Source: Nonomuraea sp. SBT364
GTDB lineage: Bacteria > Actinomycetota > Actinomycetes > Streptosporangiales > Streptosporangiaceae
NCBI RefSeq assembly: GCF_001083785.1
Contig: NZ_LAVL01000032.1
Span: 1-64,000 of the forward strand
Length of the DNA: 64,000 nucleotides
Reading direction: 5' to 3'
Shown here: in pieces, positions 9,362 through 17,073 of the stretch
Layout of the letters: each line of letters opens with the position of its first letter
How positions within the stretch are numbered: the stretch's first letter is position 1
Notes under the pieces: model-generated
Told to the model about the DNA's origin: nothing
What the model saw: the letters and a program-made list of their open reading frames with translations, nothing else
The model's database searches: none
Made by a program: the position numbers and the translations under genes

Positions 9362-10441
9362 ATGACTGACGCAATGCTCGCGATCGGCACCCGTAAGGGC
9401 CTGTTCCTCGCCCGCTCCTCCGGCGGGAGCGCCTTCGAGGTCGAGCCGATCCAGTTCTCCACGGTCGCGGTGCACGCGGTGGCGATCGACACCCGCGGCA
9501 CGACCCCTCGCCTGCTCGCGGGCATCGAGTACGGCCACTTCGGCCCGTCGGTGCTCTACTCCGACGACCTCGGCAAGACCTGGCAGGAGGCCGACCGGCC
9601 GCCCATCGCCTTCCCCGAGAAGACGGAGGCGACGCTCACGAGGGTCTGGCAGCTGACCCCGTCCCCGTCGGAGCCCGGCGTGGTCTGGGCGGGCGCGGAG
9701 CCGGGCGCGCTGTTCCGGTCCGAGGACGGCGGCGTCACCTACAGCCTCGTCGAGGGCCTGTGGGAGCACCCGCACCGCCGGCACTGGCAGCCGGGCGGCG
9801 GCGGGCTGTGCCTGCACACGATCATCTGCCACCCGGCCGACCCGCGCGTGATGGCGGTGGCGGTCTCGGCCGCCGGCTTCTACCGCACCGCCGACGGCGG
9901 CCTGTCGTGGGAGGCGGCCAACCAGGGCATCCGCGCGCCCTTCCTGCCCGAGGGGCAGCAATACCCGGAGTTCGGCCAGTGCGTGCACAAGGTCGCCATG
10001 CACCCGTCCCGGCCCGGCCGCCTCTACCTGCAGCACCACTTCGGCGTCTACCGCAGCGACGACTTCGGCGGCACCTGGACCGACATCGGCTCGGCGCTCC
10101 CGTCGGACTTCGGCTTCCCGATCGTGACCCATCCCGCCGAGCCCGACAGCGTGTACGTGCTGCCGCTGCACGCCGACCTGGACCGGACACCGGTCGGCCA
10201 CCGCTACCGCCTCTACCGCAGCGACGACGCGGGAGGCGCCTGGCGGCCGCTGGAGCGGGGGCTGCCCGAGGGCCCGGTCTACGCGACCGTGCTGCGCGAC
10301 GCGATGACGTTCTCCGAGGCGGGGCTGTTCTTCGGCACCCGCGACGGGGAGGTGCACGGCTCGCGCGACGCCGGCGAGAGCTGGGAGCCGATCGCCCGGC
10401 ACCTGCCCGACGTGCTCACCGTGCGCGCGGCGGTGCTGTGA
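9362..10441 (+). CDS. BNR/sialidase-like beta-propeller repeat protein
   Basis: A 359-residue protein built from repeated Asp-box (BNR) units: YSDDLGKTWQE, RSEDGGVTYS, RTADGGLSWE, RSDDFGGTWTD, RSDDAGGAWRP and SRDAGESWEP. These define a beta-propeller of the sialidase/VPS10 type. No signal peptide is seen, and the catalytic residues of true sialidases are not obvious, so an intracellular role unrelated to sialic acid is likely. It starts at MTDAMLAIGTRKGLF, preceded by a GGGAGC ribosome-binding site. The next gene, 4 bp downstream, encodes a MoaD/ThiS-like protein, a recurrent pairing in actinobacteria whose function I do not know. Confidence 0.85.
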   Translation: MTDAMLAIGTRKGLFLARSSGGSAFEVEPIQFSTVAVHAVAIDTRGTTPRLLAGIEYGHFGPSVLYSDDLGKTWQEADRPPIAFPEKTEATLTRVWQLTPSPSEPGVVWAGAEPGALFRSEDGGVTYSLVEGLWEHPHRRHWQPGGGGLCLHTIICHPADPRVMAVAVSAAGFYRTADGGLSWEAANQGIRAPFLPEGQQYPEFGQCVHKVAMHPSRPGRLYLQHHFGVYRSDDFGGTWTDIGSALPSDFGFPIVTHPAEPDSVYVLPLHADLDRTPVGHRYRLYRSDDAGGAWRPLERGLPEGPVYATVLRDAMTFSEAGLFFGTRDGEVHGSRDAGESWEPIARHLPDVLTVRAAVL

Positions 10442-10444
10442 TCC

Positions 10445-10753
10445 ATGGCCAAGTCCGTGACCATGGTCGTGTTCGTGCTGCCCGCCTCGCTGCGGCGGTG
10501 GGTGAGCGGGCGAACCGAGGTGAAGGTGTTCGCGGTGGGCGCCGATCATGAGTCGCCGCCCACCCTGGGCTCGGCCCTCGACATGCTGCGCCGCACGCAT
10601 CCGCTGCTGGAGGAGCGGATCCGCGACGACTACGGGCGCATCCGCCGCCACATCAGCATGATCGTGTGCGGCGAGAACTCCCGCGGCCTCGGCGGCCTCG
10701 ACTGCGCGCTGCCGCCGGGCGCCGAGGTCTACGTGCTGCCGGCCCTGGCCTGA
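10445..10753 (+). CDS. MoaD/ThiS-like beta-grasp protein without C-terminal Gly-Gly
   Basis: A 102-residue protein resembling the MoaD/ThiS sulfur-carrier fold: VVFVLPASLRRWV at the N-terminus, a GSALDMLRRTHPLLEER helix, and a C-terminal strand GGLDCALPPGAEVYVLPALA. Canonical sulfur carriers end in Gly-Gly, which is activated as thiocarboxylate. Here the protein ends PALA, so it probably does not carry sulfur and may act as a binding partner. The gene lies 4 bp after the BNR protein and ends 4 bp before the convergent thyX end. Confidence 0.72.
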   Translation: MAKSVTMVVFVLPASLRRWVSGRTEVKVFAVGADHESPPTLGSALDMLRRTHPLLEERIRDDYGRIRRHISMIVCGENSRGLGGLDCALPPGAEVYVLPALA

Positions 10754-10757
10754 GCCG

Positions 10758-11468
10758 TCACGGGGCGACGCGGCCGTTGGCGACGAAGGCGGCGTGGGTC
10801 AGGGGCATGAGCTCCGCCCACACCGCCTCCATCCGCTCGGCCACCATCTCGATCTCACGCTGCGGGAACGACGGCACCCTGGCCTGCTCGTGCTGGGTGC
10901 GCAGCGACAGGAAGTGCATGAGCGAGCGGGCGTTGCAGGTCGCGTACATGGTGGAGAACAGGCCGACCGGCAGCACCGCGCGGGCGACCTCGCGGGCCAC
11001 GCCCGCCTCCAGCATCTCCTCGTAGGCGGCGTAGGACTGGCGGTAGGCGCTCTCCATCTGCTGCGTGACGAGCTTGTGCTGCTCCGGCGTGCCGTCGACG
11101 AACACGTAACGGCCCGGCTTGCCCTCCTGCACCAGCTTGCGCCCCTCGCCCGGCACGTAGAAGGACGGCTGCAGCTCGCGGTAGCGGCCGCTCTCCTCGT
11201 TGTAGGACCAGCCCACCCGGTGCCGCTGGAACTCCCGGAAGACGAAGATCGGCGCGCTGACGAAGAACGTCATGGAGTTGTGCTCGAACGGGCTGCCGTG
11301 CCGGTCGCGCATCAGGTAGTTGATCAGCCCCTTGGACCGCCCGGGGTCCTTCTCCAGCTCCGCCAGCGACTGCTCGCCGGCCGTGGACACGCGTGCCGCC
11401 CACAGCACGTCGGTGTCGGACGCACTGTGTTTGACCAGCTCCACCGTCACGTCGTCCAGAAACCGCAC
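10758..11468 (-). CDS. thyX: Flavin-dependent thymidylate synthase ThyX
   Basis: A 236-residue enzyme that makes dTMP from dUMP with methylene-tetrahydrofolate, NADPH and FAD. The ThyX signature is at residues 82-96 (RHRVGWSYNEESGRY), with PFEHNSMTFFVSAPIFVFRE before it and the C-terminal ARSLMHFLSLRTQHEQAR and REIEMVAERMEAVW. Length is normal for the family. It is the only thymidylate synthase visible in the window. The region between its start and the amidohydrolase end (11469-11732) holds no convincing gene. Confidence 0.97.
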   Translation of the reverse strand: MRFLDDVTVELVKHSASDTDVLWAARVSTAGEQSLAELEKDPGRSKGLINYLMRDRHGSPFEHNSMTFFVSAPIFVFREFQRHRVGWSYNEESGRYRELQPSFYVPGEGRKLVQEGKPGRYVFVDGTPEQHKLVTQQMESAYRQSYAAYEEMLEAGVAREVARAVLPVGLFSTMYATCNARSLMHFLSLRTQHEQARVPSFPQREIEMVAERMEAVWAELMPLTHAAFVANGRVAP

Positions 11469-11732
11469 TCGAGGATCCCCCTCCGTCTCGACACAGGCCG
11501 CCCGCCATCGTACGCCCGCCGCGCCCCGGTCAGCGGCGCGGCGGGCGGGTACGGCACACCGGTCAGCAGCGGCCCGCCGGCCGGTGGCGGGTGACCAGGT
11601 CGGTGTCGGCGGCCCGTGCCTTCGTGGGCCGCCCGCACGATGCCCGCGGTGGCGTCGCCGTCCGCGCTCCGCAGCCAGACCAGGTACCGGGACGTCGGGA
11701 CGGGCATCGCCGCGGGGCCGTGGCGGGACGGG

Positions 11733-12878
11733 TCAGAGGCGGTAGACGCGGCGGGCGTTGCCGGAGCCGATCATGCAGGCGATCCTGGCCGCGTCGGCGG
11801 CGCTCCATTCGCCGTCGTCGAGGCGGGCCTTGAGGGCACGGCCGAGACCGAGGCGGAAGTAGAGCGCCCCGAGCAGGCACGTCTCGGCCACCCCCCGGCA
11901 GCCCGACCCGTACAGGATCTTGTGGAAGGGGGCGAGCTCCAGCAGTTCGGCGATGACGGCGCCGGAGCCGGAGCCGGTACGGGCGAGCGCGGGGCCGCAG
12001 TCGACGTACACGTGCGGGAAGACGTGCGCGAGGTGGGCGGCCTGCCGCTGGTACGGGTAGCAGTTGAGCAGGATGACCGGCACCCCGATCGGCTGCAGCG
12101 CGCGGATGAAGCCGGTGAGCGCGGCCGGGTCGGCGCCGCGCAGGGCGACGGCGGCGTCGCCGGCGCCGGTGTGGAACTGCATCGGCAGGCCGCGTTCGCG
12201 GGCCACGTCGGCGGCGGTCCAGAGCAGGTGGCGCAGCAGCACCGGCTCCGACAGCCGCTGTTTGGGGTCGGACAGCCGGCGGTTGGCGGCGGCGATGACC
12301 GAGCCGCGGCTCGGCCTGGACGCCTCGAAGCCGAGGCCGAGCCGTGCGGCGGCGGCGGTCTTGAGCCCGACGGCCCGGGTGGCCCGGGCGGCGAGTTCGT
12401 CGCCGAGGCTGTCGAGGTAGTCGAGGGCGATGTTCGCGGTCTCGGCGACGTCCTGCTCGATCTGCTCCAGGCGGACGATCTCGTCGGCGGCGGCCGCGCC
12501 GGCGCGGCCCATCTCGCCGGCCGACAGCAGGTCGAGGCTTTCCACGCCGCTGTCGACGAGGAAGGCCACGATCCCGGCGGCGCGCAGCAGCAGCCGGTTG
12601 ACCTCGTCGGGCCCGAGCTCGGCCCGGCGGGCCAGGTAGAGCGCGGGGGCGGCGTGCGGCTCCAGCCCGAGCACCGGGGCGCACCAGCGGCGGATGGCCG
12701 CGCCGGCCGGGGTGTCGAAGTGGGTGGTGCCGGGCGGCGCGGGGCTGGTGTCGTCGTTGATCAGCAGCTCGAACTGCGCCCTGGACAGCTCGTCGCGGCG
12801 CACCCCGTGGCAGGCGTGGTCGACGAGCGGGGCGAGCAGGGCCTCACGCACCGTGTCGGGCAGGTCTACGGGGAGCAT
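11733..12878 (-). CDS. Amidohydrolase-family protein (TIM-barrel, FluG-like)
   Basis: A 381-residue predicted metal-dependent hydrolase. Visible metal-site elements are an early His in LVDHACHGV, a central QFHTGAGDAAVAL, the segment ILLNCYPYQRQAAHLA, VYVDCGPAL and the late KILYGSGCRGVAE, which together resemble the amidohydrolase_2 group and the N-terminal half of FluG-like proteins. No glutamine-synthetase half is attached. The start MLPVDLPDTVREALL is chosen over an upstream one on family grounds. It lies 59 bp downstream of trpEG on the same strand and may be co-transcribed. The substrate is unknown. Confidence 0.75.
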   Translation of the reverse strand: MLPVDLPDTVREALLAPLVDHACHGVRRDELSRAQFELLINDDTSPAPPGTTHFDTPAGAAIRRWCAPVLGLEPHAAPALYLARRAELGPDEVNRLLLRAAGIVAFLVDSGVESLDLLSAGEMGRAGAAAADEIVRLEQIEQDVAETANIALDYLDSLGDELAARATRAVGLKTAAAARLGLGFEASRPSRGSVIAAANRRLSDPKQRLSEPVLLRHLLWTAADVARERGLPMQFHTGAGDAAVALRGADPAALTGFIRALQPIGVPVILLNCYPYQRQAAHLAHVFPHVYVDCGPALARTGSGSGAVIAELLELAPFHKILYGSGCRGVAETCLLGALYFRLGLGRALKARLDDGEWSAADAARIACMIGSGNARRVYRL

Positions 12879-12937
12879 GCGGGGAACTCTAGGGGCTCTC
12901 CGCACACCCCCGCGGACGTTTTACCGACGAAGGGGCC

Positions 12938-15064
12938 TCACCTGCGGGAAAGCCGCAGCACGTTGGCGATGACCTTCGCGCCGGCGCCTCCTTCGGCGGT
13001 CAGGATGGACTCGGGGTGGAACTGGACGGCGAAGCGGCGGTTGGCGGTGTCCTCCATCGCCATGACGTTGCCGTCGGGCGTGACGGCGGTGGCCTCGAAG
13101 CCGACGACGCCGGGCACCTTGGCGTGCAGCGAGTGGTAGCGGGCCGCGGTGAACTCCTCCGGCAGCCCGTCGAGCAGCGCGCTGCCGCCGAGCCGGGAGA
13201 CGCGGCCGCGCTTGCCGTGCTCGGGGTGGTCGAGCAGTTCCAGCGAGCCGCCGGCCTGCTCGACCATGGCCTGCAGGCCGAGGCAGACGCCGAAGACCGG
13301 CAGGCCGCGCGCGTAGATCTCCTCGATCAGCGCCGACATGCCGAAGTCGGAGGGCCAGCCGGGGCCGGGTGAGAGCACGACGAGGTCGGGCCCGATCTCG
13401 TCGATCATGGACGTGGGGAAGCCGTGGCGCAGGGTCACGACGTCGGCGCCGTCCTGCCGGAAGTAGTCGGCCAGGGTGTTGACGAAGGAGTCCTCGTGGT
13501 CGACGAGCAGCACCTTCATGCCCAGGCCGGGCTGCGGCCTGGGCTCGGCGACCGGCTCCGCGCCGGGCTGGTTGACGGCGGCGAGCGCGCCGAGCAGGGC
13601 GCTGGCCTTGAGCTCGGTCTCGCGCTCCTCGGCCTCGGGGTCGGAGTCGAACAGCAGTGTGGCGCCCGCCCTGACGATGGCGACGCCGTCCTTGATCTGT
13701 GCGGTGCGCAGGGTGAGGCCGGTGTTCATGGAGCCGTCGAAGCCGATGAAGCCGATCGCGCCGCCGTACCAGCGGCGGGTGGTGGCCTCGTGGTCCTCGA
13801 TGAACTGCATGGCCCAGGTCTTGGGCGCGCCGGTGACGGTGACGGCCCACATGTGGGTGAGGAAGGCGTCGAGCGCGTCGAACTCGGGGCGCAGCCTGCC
13901 CTCGATGTGGTCGACGGTGTGGATCAGGCGGGAGTAGAGCTCGATCTGGCGGCGGCCGATGACGTTGACGCTGCCGGGGACGCAGATGCGCGACTTGTCG
14001 TTGCGGTCCACGTCGGTGCACATGGTCAGCTCGGACTCCTCCTTGACGCTGGACAGGAGGGTGCGGATCGCCTCGGCGTCCTCGACCGGGTTGCGGCCGC
14101 GGGCGATGGTGCCGGAGATGGGGCAGGTCTCGACGCGGTCGCCGGTGACGCGCACGTACATCTCGGGTGAGGCGCCGACGAGGTGCTCGCCCTCGCCGAG
14201 GCTGATGATGAACTCGTACGGCGCCGGGTTGCTCTTGCGCAGGCCCCGGTAGAAGGCGGCGGGGTCGGCGCAGGTGGCGTGGAAGATCTGGCCGGGCACG
14301 ACCTCGAAGAGGTCGCCGCGCTTGAAACGTTCCTTGGCGGCGGCGACGACCTTGGCGTACTCGCCCCTGACCGGGTCGGCGGGCACCTCGGCCGGGGTGA
14401 CGGGCGGGGTGGAGTCGCCGGTGCGCTCCAGGCCGCGGGTGGTGGCGCCGTCGACGGTGAACTCGTAGCGCAGCTCCCGGCAGGTCTCGCGCTGCCGGTC
14501 GATGACGACGAGCCGGTCGGGCAGGTGCAGGACGAGGTCGCGCTGGTCGTCGGGGCGGACGAGCTGCTGCCTGATGGGCTCGAACTGGAAGGCCAGGTCG
14601 TAGCCGAAGGAGCCGTAGAGGCCGAGGTGCGGGTCGTCGCCCTTGAAGGCGGCGATGACCTCGCGGATGGCGGTGAAGACGGTCGGACGGCGGCTGCGCA
14701 TCTCCTCGGGGAGCAGGTCCTCCGATTCGGGGACGTACACCTGGACGAGGTCGGGCGTGGGCTCCTCGACCGGCTTGCCGGCGGCGAGCAGGCAGGAGGC
14801 GACGGCGGGCAGCACGACCCGGCCGCGCGCGTTGAGCGCCCTGGCCGAGATGACGCGGCCCCTGGCGACGAGCTCCAGGCACGGGTCGACGTAGCCGAAG
14901 GCCCATCGGCTGTAGCGGCCCGGGTAGTCCATGCCCGAGGAGAAGGCGCCGCCGCGCCGCTCGCCCAGGGCCGTCACGATCTCCTCGAGCGCGTCTTCCG
15001 ACACCTCGCGCACCTCGCGCTCGACGCCGACGCCCCCGGCGGTGGTATATCCGCTCGTCTCCAC
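12938..15064 (-). CDS. trpEG: Fused anthranilate synthase TrpE-TrpG
   Basis: A 708-residue two-domain enzyme that converts chorismate plus glutamine to anthranilate, the first step of tryptophan synthesis. The N-terminal chorismate-binding half shows LFEVVPGQIFHATC, CPISGTIARGRNP, CTDVDRNDKSRICVPGS and VTGAPKTWAMQFIE. The C-terminal glutaminase half (from about residue 510) has VLLVDHEDSFVNTLADYF, the catalytic Cys in GVCLGLQAMVEQ and the His-Glu pair in VQFHPES. The GTG start is preceded by AAAGGGG. A leader peptide with two adjacent Trp codons and a terminator hairpin lie upstream, so expression is probably controlled by attenuation. The same fused architecture occurs in PhzE; the trp leader favours primary metabolism. 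Confidence 0.95.
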   Translation of the reverse strand: METSGYTTAGGVGVEREVREVSEDALEEIVTALGERRGGAFSSGMDYPGRYSRWAFGYVDPCLELVARGRVISARALNARGRVVLPAVASCLLAAGKPVEEPTPDLVQVYVPESEDLLPEEMRSRRPTVFTAIREVIAAFKGDDPHLGLYGSFGYDLAFQFEPIRQQLVRPDDQRDLVLHLPDRLVVIDRQRETCRELRYEFTVDGATTRGLERTGDSTPPVTPAEVPADPVRGEYAKVVAAAKERFKRGDLFEVVPGQIFHATCADPAAFYRGLRKSNPAPYEFIISLGEGEHLVGASPEMYVRVTGDRVETCPISGTIARGRNPVEDAEAIRTLLSSVKEESELTMCTDVDRNDKSRICVPGSVNVIGRRQIELYSRLIHTVDHIEGRLRPEFDALDAFLTHMWAVTVTGAPKTWAMQFIEDHEATTRRWYGGAIGFIGFDGSMNTGLTLRTAQIKDGVAIVRAGATLLFDSDPEAEERETELKASALLGALAAVNQPGAEPVAEPRPQPGLGMKVLLVDHEDSFVNTLADYFRQDGADVVTLRHGFPTSMIDEIGPDLVVLSPGPGWPSDFGMSALIEEIYARGLPVFGVCLGLQAMVEQAGGSLELLDHPEHGKRGRVSRLGGSALLDGLPEEFTAARYHSLHAKVPGVVGFEATAVTPDGNVMAMEDTANRRFAVQFHPESILTAEGGAGAKVIANVLRLSRR

Positions 15065-15110
15065 TGCTGCCCCTTTGAAAGTCACAAGCCCCGGGGGCGG
15101 ACACGACAAA

Positions 15111-15130
15111 GGCCGCCAACCGGGGCGGCC
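15111..15130 (-). terminator. trp attenuator hairpin
   Basis: On the minus strand GGCCGCC and GGCGGCC form a perfect 7-bp G/C stem around a 6-nt loop, followed by TTTG. It lies about 30 nt after the stop of the 13-codon leader peptide and about 45 nt before the trpEG start, the position expected for a transcription attenuator. Confidence 0.8.
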
Positions 15131-15160
15131 GTCCGTTTGAGTATGCGAATCCCGCGCCGC

Positions 15161-15202
15161 CTAGGAGCGGCGCCACCACTGAAGCCGGGCGCGATTTCGC
15201 AT
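15161..15202 (-). CDS. trpL: trp leader peptide (attenuation)
   Basis: A 13-codon reading frame, MRNRARLQWWRRS, with two consecutive TGG codons near its end and a TAG stop. A GGAG sequence lies 12 nt before the ATG. Ribosome stalling on the Trp codons when charged tRNA-Trp is scarce would decide whether the attenuator hairpin at 15111-15130 forms. Trp-rich leaders of this type are known before trpE genes of streptomycetes; here the arrangement is read directly from the sequence. Confidence 0.85.
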   Translation of the reverse strand: MRNRARLQWWRRS

Positions 15203-15259
15203 GGGCACAGGCTACTCCGTCCTATCAAGATCGCGCAATGCGACACGCCTTGCATTTAC

Positions 15260-15280
15260 AATACAGTGTTGTACTGTATT
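15260..15280. promoter_or_regulatory. Palindromic TetR-type operator overlapping the P450 promoter
   Basis: A perfect inverted repeat, AATACAGT, 5-nt spacer, ACTGTATT, ends 3 bp before the ATG of the P450 gene. A TTGCAT (15250-15255) and TACTGT (15272-15277) pair with a 16-nt spacer is a plausible promoter whose start would fall at the ATG, giving a leaderless message. The operator covers the -10 box. The TetR encoded by the second gene of the operon is the obvious candidate repressor. The site is also close to the divergent trp leader. Confidence 0.75.
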
Positions 15281-15283
15281 GGA

Positions 15284-16459
15284 ATGATCGGCTCGCTGCC
15301 CACCACCCGGCCCAACCCGTTCGACCCGCCCGAGGCGCTGGCCGAGATCCGCGCCGGGGAGCCCGTCACCCGGCTGGGCTATCCCGACGGCCACGAGGGC
15401 TGGCTCGTCACCGGCCACGCGCAGGCGCGCGCCGTGCTGGCCGACCCGCGCTTCAGCTCACGGTCCGAGCTGCGCCACTCCCCCGTCGCCGGTCCCGCCG
15501 CCGGCGGCACGCCGCAGGCGGCCCCGCCCGGCATGTTCACCTCCATGGACCCGCCCGGCCACACCCGCTACCGCCACCTGCTCACCGGCCAGTTCACCGT
15601 ACGCCGCATGCGGCAGCTCACCGGCCGGATCGAGGAGATCGCGACCGGCCTCCTGGACGCGATGGAGGCCGGCGGCACGGACGCGGAGCTGGTGGAGGCG
15701 TTCGCCCGGCCGCTGCCCGCGCTGGTGATCTGCGAACTGCTCGGCGTGCCCGACGACGGCCGCGACCGCTTCCAGGAGCGGGCGCGGGCGCTGTCCGGCC
15801 TGGAGGTGTCGCGGGAGGAGCAGATCGCCGCCTACCTGGCGCTGCGCGAGGTGATGCGCGAGCTGGTGGCGGCCAAGCGCGCGGCGCCGGCCGACGACCT
15901 GCTGAGCGGCCTGATGGCGAGCGACCTGACCGACGACGAGCTGGCCGGCATCGGCTTCACGCTGCTCGGCGCCGGGCTCGACACCACCACCAACCAGCTG
16001 GCGCTCGGCGCGTTCGCGCTGCTGTCCAGTCCCGGCAGGGCGCGGGCACTGAGCGAAAGCGAGAGCGCGGGCGAGGTCGTCGAGGAGCTGCTGCGCTACC
16101 TGAGCGTCATCCCGTTCCTGCTGCGGGTCGCGCTGGAGGACGTCGACCTGGACGGCCACCCGATCAAGGCCGGGGAGACGGTGACAGTGTCGATCCAGGC
16201 CGCCAACCGCGACCCGGACCGCTTCGCCGATCCCGACCTGCTGGACCTGAGCCGTCCCTCGGGCGGGCACCTGGCGTTCGGCCACGGCATCCACCAGTGC
16301 CTGGGCCAGCAGCTGGCCCGGGTCGAGCTGCTGGCGGGGCTGCCGGCGCTGTTCGGCCGCTTCCCCGGGCTGCGCCTGGCGGTGCCGCCGCGCGAGGTGC
16401 CGCTGCGCACCGACATGCTCATCTACGGCGTGCACGGCCTCCCGGTGACCTGGGCGTGA
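15284..16459 (+). CDS. Cytochrome P450
   Basis: A 391-residue soluble bacterial P450. The I-helix oxygen-activation motif is LLGAGLDTTTNQLALGA, the K-helix ExxR is in VVEELLRYLS, and the haem-ligand loop is FGHGIHQCLGQQLARVEL with Cys339. Length and motifs match CYP105/CYP107-like hydroxylases fed by ferredoxin; no ferredoxin gene is adjacent. The ATG at 15284 has no ribosome-binding site and sits 3 bp after a palindromic operator, consistent with leaderless translation. Its stop overlaps the TetR start by 4 bases. Substrate unknown. Confidence 0.95.
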   Translation: MIGSLPTTRPNPFDPPEALAEIRAGEPVTRLGYPDGHEGWLVTGHAQARAVLADPRFSSRSELRHSPVAGPAAGGTPQAAPPGMFTSMDPPGHTRYRHLLTGQFTVRRMRQLTGRIEEIATGLLDAMEAGGTDAELVEAFARPLPALVICELLGVPDDGRDRFQERARALSGLEVSREEQIAAYLALREVMRELVAAKRAAPADDLLSGLMASDLTDDELAGIGFTLLGAGLDTTTNQLALGAFALLSSPGRARALSESESAGEVVEELLRYLSVIPFLLRVALEDVDLDGHPIKAGETVTVSIQAANRDPDRFADPDLLDLSRPSGGHLAFGHGIHQCLGQQLARVELLAGLPALFGRFPGLRLAVPPREVPLRTDMLIYGVHGLPVTWA

Positions 16460-17040
16460 GCGGCGTCCAGCGGCCGGCCGGGCGGCCACGCAGCCAGGAG
16501 GCCGACGCCGCCATCCTCGCCGCCGCGCTCGACCTGCTCATCGAGCGCGGCGCGGGCGAGACCAGCATCGAGCGGGTGGCGCAGCGGGCCGGCGTCACCC
16601 GCGCCACCGTCTACCGCCGCTTCCCCGGCAAGACCGACCTGCTGGTCCGGGCGGTCGCGGTGGCGCACCACGACGAGGAGCCGCCGCCCGCCTGGCGGGA
16701 CGTCGGCCACATGCTGACCGACTGGGCGGCCTACCTGTCCGTGCCGCGCCACCGGCGCCTGCTGCGCCGCCTGTACGGGTCCGTGGACGACTATCCGGAG
16801 CTGCTGTCGGCCTACCTGGCGGCCAACGGGGGCCTGCGGGCCTCGGCGGTGCGCGACACGCTGCGGCGGGCGGCCGAGGCCGGCCGGCTTCCGGCGGAAC
16901 GCGACCTGACGGCCGTCCAGCAGCTGCTCAACGGGGCGATCCTGCACCATCTGGGATTCCACCCCGACGGCGGCGATCCCACCGCGATGAAGGCGTACCT
17001 GGTCACCATGCTTGAACAGGTGGGATACCGGGCCACCTGA
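16456..17040 (+). CDS. TetR-family regulator, probable autorepressor of the P450 operon
   Basis: A 194-residue TetR protein. The helix-turn-helix is at about residues 15-65: AAILAAALDLLIERGAGETS, then VAQRAGVTRATVYRRFPGKT. The C-terminal ligand domain begins near HMLTDWAAYLSVP and is not assignable to a ligand. The GTG start overlaps the P450 stop (GTGA), so both genes are co-transcribed. A perfect 8+8 bp palindrome just before the P450 start is the likely binding site, giving autoregulation of both genes. Confidence 0.92.
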   Translation: MSGVQRPAGRPRSQEADAAILAAALDLLIERGAGETSIERVAQRAGVTRATVYRRFPGKTDLLVRAVAVAHHDEEPPPAWRDVGHMLTDWAAYLSVPRHRRLLRRLYGSVDDYPELLSAYLAANGGLRASAVRDTLRRAAEAGRLPAERDLTAVQQLLNGAILHHLGFHPDGGDPTAMKAYLVTMLEQVGYRAT

Positions 17041-17073
17041 CAGGAGCGCCGGAAGGATCTAGGTTGGGCAGTC

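Noticed and set aside
9362-10441. Sialidase
   Set aside because: Asp boxes are clear, but no secretion signal and no visible Arg triad or catalytic Tyr/Glu; kept as BNR repeat protein.
11469-11732. Short minus-strand frame that reads MPVPTSRYLVWLRSADGD and looks coding for about 27 residues
   Set aside because: It shifts to low-complexity Pro/Arg sequence; only a frameshift would continue it. It could be a decayed gene, but there is too little to support this.
12938-15064. Phenazine-type PhzE
   Set aside because: Same fused architecture, but the Trp leader peptide and lack of other phz genes favour primary tryptophan synthesis.
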